Source: Symbiodinium natans (lineage: Eukaryota; Sar; Dinophyceae; Suessiales; Symbiodiniaceae). From it: a stretch of DNA of 64,000 bases. The stretch lies in assembly GCA_905221605.1 (NCBI GenBank), contig CAJNDS010000557.1:1701592-1765591 (forward strand), in the 5' to 3' direction. The notes beneath the pieces were generated by a model that was not told where the DNA came from, did no database searches, and was given only the letters and a program-made list of their open reading frames with translations. This document shows positions 57,085 through 64,000 of the stretch, one piece after another. The position numbers and the translations under genes were made by a program. Every line of letters begins with the position of its first letter. The first letter of the stretch is position 1.

Positions 57085-58780
57085 CTGGCACGTTTGTTGC
57101 TGAACACTAGAAGAGGCATGAACATGTGAGAATTCCCATATGTGAATCCCTTGTATGGCTCAGGGCCCCAAGTTGGGGGCAGGTGAAGGGGGTTAGGTTG
57201 TCTAGGGCATTCAGTCTTAATATTAATCCTCTTGATCCTTTGCACCTGAATGGCGTAAAACATTGAAGCTCTCGAGGGCCTTCCCCACAGTGTTGAGGAC
57301 ATGAAGCCAACACAGGTTTGTTTTGTTCGTCTCAGAGCTTCTTCTTCAACTGCAACTTGAGAAGAGGGAGAAAGAGAGTGAGAGAGGACACAAGGTCCAA
57401 GAGCCTGGCTTGCATCTTGTGGTACCAAGTCCCAGATTCTTCGTCATGAATATAGCTGTTCATGAACCGCTCTGAACATGATGTACAGGGCTGCTCATGT
57501 CCATGGTTCATCCTGGAAGGTATGTGATACACTGATACAGAATACCAGGCTTCGAGATTGCCCGCCGCAGTCACCCCAAACCTCCCTCAGCTACAACGTG
57601 CAGAGAACACATGCCTAGCAGCCCTAAGCCCTACGTGTTAAGACTGTAGAAAAGGAGGCCCCAGAGTCAGTCATTGTCAGCTCGAAGCCCGCAGCCCCAA
57701 ATCGATTAAACTAACAAGTAACCCTAAACCCCTGAATGCCCGAATGCCAGGTCAAAACCCTGAAGCCCAAACCATAGCATGACCGAGGCGCAGCAGCTGA
57801 TCCTCCGGTGCAAGCAACCCGCCTCGCAACAGATGCACAGCTTTCTTTTGGGGTTTAGGGCTTAGGGTACTGGCAGGCCCCTGAAACAAACGCATAAACC
57901 GGCTCAAGCCTCAACTTCAAAACGCAAATCTCCGCTCATCCGGCTGGGGGCCTTTTGCATTGCGAGGCCAGCCGGCCTGCGCAGACATTCGATCATCTGT
58001 GGCTTGGCTAGTTCAAGCTTGGGTAGGTTTTCGGGCGGAGACAAAGCAGTAGCCCCAAAAACCTGAAGACCCCCAAAAACTTTAAAAGCCCCTAAAACCC
58101 CTAGAACCCTCGAACCCCAGGTTTAGGGTTTGCAGGGTCTGTCCGGTTTGAAAGTTCTGGGGTTGGGGGGTTGTAAGTTGTATACAGAGTCTGGACGCTT
58201 CGCCGAGGGGCTCCGAGGACTTGTGCGACCATGCCACGAGGAGCACGGTGGGTTTAGGGCTTAAGAGGGTTTAGGGTGTAGGGTTTAGGGGTTAGGGGTT
58301 TGGGTTTAGGGTTTAGGGTTTGCAGGTTTGCGGATTCAGGGGTCATGATTTTCGAGGTGGTGGGTTCAGTTTACACAAGCTTCAGATTTTAAGAGTCGGT
58401 CAGGCAGTTTTGGCGTTTGGATAGTCGCAACTTCGGGGTCACAAACCTGGACCCTAAACAACAAGACGGATTGGAGTACAAATTCAGGGGCCCATGCTTT
58501 TCGGTCTCTTGATCTACTCTTTGTACCGTTGTTCGGCTGGTTCCGGGTTTAGTGTTTAGGCTTTAGGGGTTCAGGGCTTAAACAGGGTGTTAGAGTCATA
58601 GGTTGTAGGGTTTGGGACTCAGGGTTTCTGACTGTCTTAGCTGCTGACAACCCTATTCCTGCTGTGCCTGCAACAAACCCTAAATCCCCGTAGCCAAAAA
58701 AAGAGAACATTCTATCCCCTGTTCCATCTGCCTGTCTCCTACAGATGATAGTGTGGTGATTGCCGGGGTAGTTCTTCCAT
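57085..58780 (+). other. Region with no supported gene
   Basis: Mostly unique sequence with small telomeric fragments. The long minus-strand open frame over 56856-57428 is driven by the poly-G tract and CAT repeats. Confidence 0.5.
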
Positions 58781-58786
58781 AAGTTG

Positions 58787-59063
58787 GAACTCCTGCGCAT
58801 TCCTGCTCTTGTGCCTTCGGACAAGACTAAGCGAAGAGGAGAGGGCCTTTGTCAGAGCCCCTGACCCTAAACCCGACACCCTAAACCCAAAACTGAACTC
58901 TCAACCTTTAAGTGCCAATAGTTGTCACAGGTTTATAGTCACCTACTTTGCGGAAAAGCAGTTCAAGCCGGTGGTGAGATGGCACCTGGCCGAAGTTGAC
59001 ATGTATCTCAAGTCTTGGAGACTTTTCTTCTTTTATTCAGAGAGAGACCTACAAGAGGCTTAG
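58787..59063 (+). CDS. Two coding-like segments, probably one gene end
   Basis: First AFLLLCLRTRLSEEERAFVR (about 58795-58860), then after a roughly 70-nt CCCTAAA-containing stretch, FIVTYFAEKQFKPVVRWHLA and EVDMYLKSWRLFFFYS, to TAG 59061-59063. The stretch between them is also open, so the intron is likely but not certain. A further open part (59130-59205) may be an alternative end. Confidence 0.5.
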
Positions 59064-59214
59064 TAGAGTCCTACACTCTGTGCATGATGATGAATGAAAC
59101 AGTATCCACAGTTCCCATGGGATTTCTACATGAATACGGAACATGCCCCGGCCACACTACTCGTAGCATAATCGCGGATACCGTGAAATTTGCTGCAAGA
59201 CCTTAAGCTTCAGC

Positions 59215-60480
59215 ATTGCCTGCCCCAAGTACCTGTGAACAAGGGTACCTGGCGGCTACGGTGTTGCAAAGAGGTAGTAGACTATTCGTAGACTTGTGGG
59301 GATCACGAACTCGAAGGCATGAGAGCACCGGCATGCTCAGGCTTGCAAACCGCACCAAATATGCAGCGTCTTGGGGTTCAAGGCTGCGGTGTTCAGGGAG
59401 TACAGCGATCTCTGTTGTTGTAGTTGCTGCCCAGGGCCGAGGGAGTGATGAGCTGTTGCTGCAGCAGTTGCGTTGTGTCAGTTGCCTAAACCCTAAACCC
59501 TAAACCCTGAAACCCTGGTTCTCGCATCCAAGGGTCATGCAGTGCATCGCTGAACGCAGCGATGGGAGCTCTGTTGTCATCAGGCAGCGAGCTCGTCGCG
59601 GCTGGGAATAAATTCGGATGCTGCCGCACAGAGCATGTCAATGGCGTTCCCCAAGATTCTACTGCAAGACTAAACTCTTAGTCCTGACCCTAAGCCCTAA
59701 ACCTTGAACCTTAAACCCTGAACCCTGAAGCCTAAACCCTAAACCTAGCCAGCATCTTTTAAGGTTTCTTCTCGATGCTGAAGACTGATGCCACGAAGCT
59801 GGTGGAGGTGCTCCATTGGCTGTAGGGCTTAGGGCTTCAAACCCTAAACCCTTAAAACCCAAAACCCATGGGGGTTGGAGGGCTGTTGTATTGCAGGGAT
59901 GATTCCTCTAGAAGCCCCCACTTAACCCTAAGTCCCAAGCCCACAACCTTCAACCATACACCTCAACTACTACCGCACACCCTAAACTTTGGAAACCCCA
60001 AGGTTCGGCTTTGGAAATTCCAAGTTTGCTTTAGTTTGAGGGTTGGGTGCCGTGTGGGGGGGGGAGGGGGCACGGGGGTCGCAATTTGGGGGGGCCCCCA
60101 AAAACTGTTTATGGGCCTGGCGGGGCCTTTTTTCGGAGTTTTCCTGTGGCCTTTTTTGGGGGCGCCCGAAGTTCTTTTGCTGCCTCTCGAATGTTGTTTG
60201 TTTTTTTGTTTCATGCCTTTCGCGTCGGGGGCCTGTGGCGGCCTGTTTTGGATTTCTTGTCTCGTTTGGACAGGCAAGCACAGAGGCTTAAGGAAATTGA
60301 GCATTTCAGCCTTGTGGGCTTGGAAAGAAATCCATCGAAATTGCAGGTTCAGGAGCTTTCAACACCTAAGCGGCACTGGGAACCTCGACCATGCCTGCCA
60401 AGAACGCGTAGGGCCGCTTGAAACGGGTCCACGGCCCAAATCCAGAGCTCTTCAAGCATTTCGGAGCCCTCTGCCCTAAA
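59215..60480 (+). other. Region with long but unconvincing open frames
   Basis: 59216-59490 and 59868-60480 are open, the latter on both strands; the G/T-rich part (60050-60240) looks compositional. LSRLDRQAQRLKEIEHFSLV (about 60253-60312) is the most protein-like bit. Confidence 0.4.
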
Positions 60481-60496
60481 CCTTACAGTCTCGAAC

Positions 60497-60590
60497 TTGG
60501 GATGTTCCCCCGTTTTACTAACAGTCCGTAATAGGGATTACAGTACTCCCTACTAGAATCCTACTAAGGACTCAAGGAGGAACATCCCAA
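60497..60590. mobile_element. MITE-like element, copy 3
   Basis: TTGGGATGTTCCCCCG at the left and GGAGGAACATCCCAA at the right, with the same AATAGGGATTA core. Most complete copy, 94 bp. Confidence 0.75.
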
Positions 60591-60607
60591 TCTTGAACCA
60601 TCGCAGG

Positions 60608-60686
60608 TGTTGGAGTTGCAAGACCGTTCCTCTGCCATGGACTTCGTGAAGAAGGCCAGGGCTGGGAGCATGTGGAGGTTTCCGAA
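60608..60686 (+). CDS. Candidate exon
   Basis: Acceptor ATCGCAG; VLELQDRSSAMDFVKKARAG then SMW; GT donor. It lies between two MITE-like elements. Confidence 0.5.
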
Positions 60687-60718
60687 ATTAGGGGTACCTT
60701 CTTGGGGTCCTTGTTAGA

Positions 60719-60775
60719 AGGGAATCCTACTATTGGGAGGTTTATTTTAGGGGCCCCTTATTCTCGTAGACTCCC
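60719..60775. mobile_element. Short dispersed repeat, copy 2
   Basis: GGGAATCCTACTATTGGGAG, then TTAGGGGCCCCTTATTCTCG. It follows a candidate exon directly; it may be part of a longer foldback running from 60685 to 60790. Confidence 0.5.
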
Positions 60776-60947
60776 ATCTCAGTAGACTAAAAGCCCGAAA
60801 TGTCCAGCTGGAGTCCAGCTTCAGGCATTCTAATTGCCGCTTTTCTCGGCGCAAGCTTAGCACCCTGTAAAGGCGCCTTGTCTCTAAGGTCAAGAGTATG
60901 GTAGCCTTCTTGGACAGAATAAAGGAGCCCCTCAAGTATATATAGAC

Positions 60948-61112
60948 TTATATGGATATACCATGCTTGTATGCTCGATGCGCTGCGGCATGTCTGACAG
61001 GATATTGTCGGTTAAACATATTGAGGGCCTGCATGAGGTGCTCACGCTTGTGACGGTTCCGGATCAACTTCGCCCAGGTGCCAATGTGAATGTTCCCAAC
61101 AAAAGACATGTT
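60948..61112 (-). CDS. Open segment of unsettled strand
   Basis: Minus strand: ATG at 61112, MNMSFVGNIHIGTWAKLIRN and on to a stop at 60948. The plus strand is also open (MSDRILSVKHIEGLHEVLTL) with a GTAAGC donor. I cannot decide between them. Confidence 0.3.
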   Translation of the reverse strand, partial: NMSFVGNIHIGTWAKLIRNRHKREHLMQALNMFNRQYPVRHAAAHRAYKHGISI

Positions 61113-61380
61113 CATGGTAAGCCTACACACTCCCGAAAATCGATCCTGAAACCCTTGCAAACCCTAAAACCAATTCACATCTTCGACCTAGGCCTCAGTC
61201 TTCAACTCCAAACCCTACATCGATTTAGGGCTCAGGTTTTAGGGTTTAGGGCTTGAACCCCAAGACGCAGGTGATGGGGTGAGGAAGCCTCGCGAAGGCT
61301 CCCGGTGCAGATGTTGGGGCATGGGGTGTAGGGTTGAGGGTTTAGGGTTCATGGGGTAGGGTTTTAGGGTTTAGGGTTAT

Positions 61381-61491
61381 GATATCCTGGTGCTGGAGCA
61401 CCAAGGCGGGAAGAATGAGAAAAGCGAAAAGCATGCAGACCAAAAGCGCTGGCAAATGCGATTCGGTACCCTTGGCGCCTGGACGGCCTGA
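61381..61491 (+). CDS. Candidate terminal exon, charged
   Basis: Directly after a TTTAGGG array whose TTTAG could serve as acceptor: DILVLEHQGGKNEKSEKHAD, then QKRWQMRFGTLGAWTA and TGA 61489-61491. Confidence 0.5.
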   Translation, partial: DILVLEHQGGKNEKSEKHADQKRWQMRFGTLGAWTA

Positions 61492-61979
61492 AATACAATG
61501 CAAAAACAATGCGGAATAAATTCAAGATGTGGATGTGGAAGACATGAGGGAAAAAACAAGAAAAATGCAATGTCGATATACGGCCCGTGTATGTAAGCCT
61601 GGTCAAAGCTCCACATGCCCGAATTTGCATTTTCTTTGCTTTTTTTGTTGCACTCCAGCTGCATTTTTTGCTTGTGTAACATATATTTTCTGCAGCACTG
61701 GGTTCGAGTTGTTTGTTTTTCGTTGCTTTTCTGTTGCACTATTTTGGCTTTGTTAATTTAGGGTGGATGATGTCGCGCGTTCCAGGACCGGCGATCTTAA
61801 GTTTAGGGTTTAGGCTTTAGGGTTTAGGGGTCAGGGTTTAGGGCGTTTTCGGCTACATTGTTTGGGGCTTAGGGCCTCAGATTTCGAGCCGTGCCTGCTG
61901 CAGGCTGAAACTTCTTCGAACGGGAAGGGTTTAGGGGAAAAGGGTTTAGGGTTTAGGTTTTGGTGTGCGGGTTTCTTCA

Positions 61980-62181
61980 GAGCTTCTGCGCTACAGTGAC
62001 AGCCCTCGGACTGCCAGGTAGCTGTCCAGGGAAAGCTCCGCCAAAGATTGGACCGCCATGTGCCTCTTACGTCGCTTGCCCGGAATTGCCCTGGCGCCTC
62101 ACCAGGGGGGTTCCGGCCAAGATCTGGGACAACTGTTTAGATAGGCCTGGCACCTATAGGTGGCTCAACATTGCTAAGCCC
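61980..62181 (+). CDS. Candidate terminal exon
   Basis: After TTCTTCAG; open for about 65 codons, including LPWRLTRGVPAKIWDNCLDR and PGTYRWLNIA, into a CCCTAAA stretch. Confidence 0.4.
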
Positions 62182-62755
62182 TAAGCCCTAAGCTAAACCC
62201 CAAACCCCAAACCCCAAACCCTAAACCCTAAACCCTAAACCCTAAACCCTTGGGCCGTGTAGGTGCCAGGAGGCACGAGTCTCCCAACCGGTCCGACTTG
62301 GAAATCCCAGGAGGGCATGGGAAGTGTACGGACATGGGGTGTAGGCCCTCCAGCCGTCGGGGATCCAGAGATTTAGGGACTTAGGGTTTAAGAGTTAGGG
62401 TTTAGGGCAAAGGGTTTAAGGGGTTTAAGGAGTTCAAGGGTTTCAAGGGTTTAGGGTATGAGGGCTTTGGGGTTTGGGGTTTGGGGTTCATGGGTTCCGG
62501 GATGAGGATTTACTTCTTTTGGGAGGGTTTTCTGTGTATAAGGGTTTGTTAAAGCCTCCAAAACCAGGATTGCAAAACGTGCGCGCTGAGGATGCAGGGT
62601 AGCTGCAAGAAAGGGGTTTTAGGGTGTAGGGTACGTGCCATACCAGTCCCTACAGGCGCGAACGTGCTGTACCTTCTTCACGTTAAACCCGACAAGCTAC
62701 CTCAAGGTTTAGGGTTTAGGGTTTAGAGTTTAGGGTTTAGGGTTTAGGGGATCAG

Positions 62756-62963
62756 CCCTGGAAAGCTGACTCCCATTGCCCGGGGATTCCAGTTCGGCCA
62801 GCTGGCTCTGAAATCTTCCAAGAGGCGTGCCTTTGCTGGCACGCTGACCCCGTTGAGGGGTAGACTTGTAGATCGTCGGCAGCGCGGCGCCCCTGCAAAA
62901 TACCAGAACCCTGCCACTGCTGGGCAACTCCAGGCTCGAAGGGCAAAGCCGGTTCTGGGGTAG
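62756..62963 (+). CDS. Terminal exon of an unidentified gene, basic
   Basis: Acceptor GATCAG after a TTTAGGG array; starts PGKLTPIARGFQFGQLALKS, later GTLTPLRGRLVDRRQRGAPA; TAG 62961-62963. Strongly basic with consistent codon use. No family recognised. Confidence 0.58.
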
Positions 62964-62990
62964 TCCGTTTAGGTTCAACAGGCCCGAGTA

Positions 62991-63110
62991 ATGAGTGATC
63001 TTCGCTCTTTTTGGGGGCTTGTGTTGCTGAGGGGGCGCATGCCTGTCGTCCTCGAGCTTCTGCGCAAACCGCATTTAAATTTCCCGACACGCCGGCTCCC
63101 CAAACTACAG
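62991..63110 (+). CDS. Candidate first exon of a further gene
   Basis: ATG 62991, 40 codons starting MSDLRSFWGLVLLRGRMPVV, GT donor (ACAGGTAAAA) in phase 0. The next exon is not found before the window end; 63120-63750 shows only short, weak open stretches. Confidence 0.5.
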
Positions 63111-63753
63111 GTAAAAATCAAGGCACCCACGGCCCTAAGCCCAACAGCCCTAAACCTTACACCCGAAGCCCCTTCACGGAGGAGCATGTTGCCTAACATG
63201 TAGATGTGATGGGGTGTAGAGGCCTTGGGCAGCTGGGTTATAATGCTGAAAGAGCTCCAAAGGCATGAGGACTGGTATAAGCCGGCAAGCTGAACTTAGC
63301 GATCGACCAGTAGCGTTTACGCTTTAAGCTAGTTTTGGGTGTGGGCCTCGGCAGGTCGACTGACATCACCCATCCTAGGGTGGATTTAGAATAGTTTTAG
63401 ATTTCTATACGTCCTGCTGCGTATAGCTCCCGAAGAACTCATAGACATGTAATGTTTATGGGGGTCCCCAAATCCCCCTAGCATCAATCGTTTTGGCTTC
63501 GATGGGCCTTCCGTCAGATCCTAGACGTCTTGCCGGTCCTTGCTGCACTTGCAAAAGAGAATCGAGTCAAGTGCCCAACCCCTGAGCCCTAAAATCCTTG
63601 ATCCCTTAGCTCTTAAAATGCTCTAAACAGGTTTAGGGTTTCTGGTTTAGGACTGAGTGTTTCCCTAAAGGGCTGAGAGCTCTTGGTTTAGGACTGCGAG
63701 TTTAGCCCTGATGTGCAGCGTGGGCTAGCAAGATCGGCTTACATTTGAACACC

Positions 63754-63877
63754 GGGGTCGGAATAACTACTAGTCGTATTCCAGTAGGGTCCCTATATAA
63801 TGATACTATAATCACCCCCCCCCCCCCCCCAAAAAAAAAAAAAAAAAAAAAACCTATTCTAGTTATTCAGGCCCCTA
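63754..63877. mobile_element. Foldback element with C15-A20 core
   Basis: GGGGTCGGAATAACTACTAG at the left and CTATTCTAGTTATTCAGGCC at the right are imperfect inverted repeats; a C run (about 63815-63831) then an A run (to 63852) lie between. Confidence 0.5.
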
Positions 63878-63883
63878 GACTAA

Positions 63884-64000
63884 CCATAAACCCTAAACCC
63901 TAAACCCTAAACCCTAAACCCTAAACCCTAAACCCTAAACCCTAAACCCTAAACCCTAAACCCTAAACCCTAAACCCTAAACCCTAAACCCTAAACCCTA
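63884..64000 (+). repeat. (CCCTAAA)n array at the window end
   Basis: About 16 units. A right-hand telomere would read TTTAGGG on the + strand, so this is also interstitial. Confidence 0.9.

Noticed and set aside
56856-57428. 190-codon minus-strand ORF
   Set aside because: Built from a poly-G tract (Pro run) and CAT repeats; no domain and no splice structure.
59868-60480. 203-codon + ORF
   Set aside because: Includes telomere-like and G/T-rich compositional stretches and is open on the opposite strand too; no start context or family.
1-64000. True telomere at either end of the window
   Set aside because: Polarity is reversed at both ends and non-telomeric sequence continues inward at once.
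1-64000. Relic dinoflagellate spliced-leader sequence marking retroposed genes
   Set aside because: No convincing TTTTGGCTCAAG match; CTCTGGCTCAAG at about 48311 is inside a coding-like frame and differs in the core.
1-64000. CRISPR arrays or bacterial genes
   Set aside because: The regular repeats are telomeric or minisatellite with no unique equal-length spacers, and no operon-like long ORFs exist.

Overview
The window looks like nuclear DNA of a dinoflagellate, most likely a Suessiales/Symbiodiniaceae-type genome. The grounds are spliceosomal introns with a large share of GC and GA donors and AG|G acceptors, plant-type (TTTAGGG)n/(CCCTAAA)n telomeric repeats scattered through the whole sequence, very small exons, and long G or C homopolymer tracts. 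The taxon is an inference. No rRNA, complete tRNA, CRISPR or prokaryotic operon structure is visible.

About 1-44883 (+ strand) is mostly one giant gene. I could chain 52 phase-compatible exons (4962-44883, mean about 47 nt, smallest 19 nt), plus one weak exon and four candidate upstream exons. They read as one protein of about 815 mapped residues: a charged linker, a globin-like domain (distal-type His in exon 12, proximal-type His in exon 14), an ankyrin-like stretch, a six-helix TRP/ion-transport-like membrane domain (pore-side EIALGMYP, last helix FLLNLLVAQLN) and a Ser-rich tail ending in TGA at 44881-44883. The start lies upstream of the window. From memory, predicted dinoflagellate proteins with this exon order exist; this needs a BLASTP check.

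The main discovery is in the introns. By my placement the 51 introns hold arrays of telomeric repeat with a fixed polarity: TTTAGGG arrays towards the 5' end and CCCTAAA arrays towards the 3' end. Most introns could therefore fold into a hairpin that brings the two splice sites together. One 112-nt intron (5024-5135) is an almost pure TTTAGGG array bounded by a perfect 9-bp direct repeat, as expected of an inserted introner. The window starts with TTTAGGG and ends with CCCTAAA, the wrong way round for chromosome ends but correct for this intron pattern.

One intron (37601-39080) encloses an intronless + strand gene for a small secreted, probably GPI-anchored protein. Another (33452-36822) holds a 17-copy minisatellite of about 55 bp with a telomeric core.

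From about 45 kb to the end, telomeric arrays thin out. The region holds many short + strand coding-like segments, several ending in stop codons, so several further fragmented genes are probable; they could not be assembled with confidence. Dispersed repeats (a roughly 300-bp element in two copies, a terminal-inverted-repeat element in three copies, several foldback elements), microsatellites and poly-G/C tracts fill the remainder.
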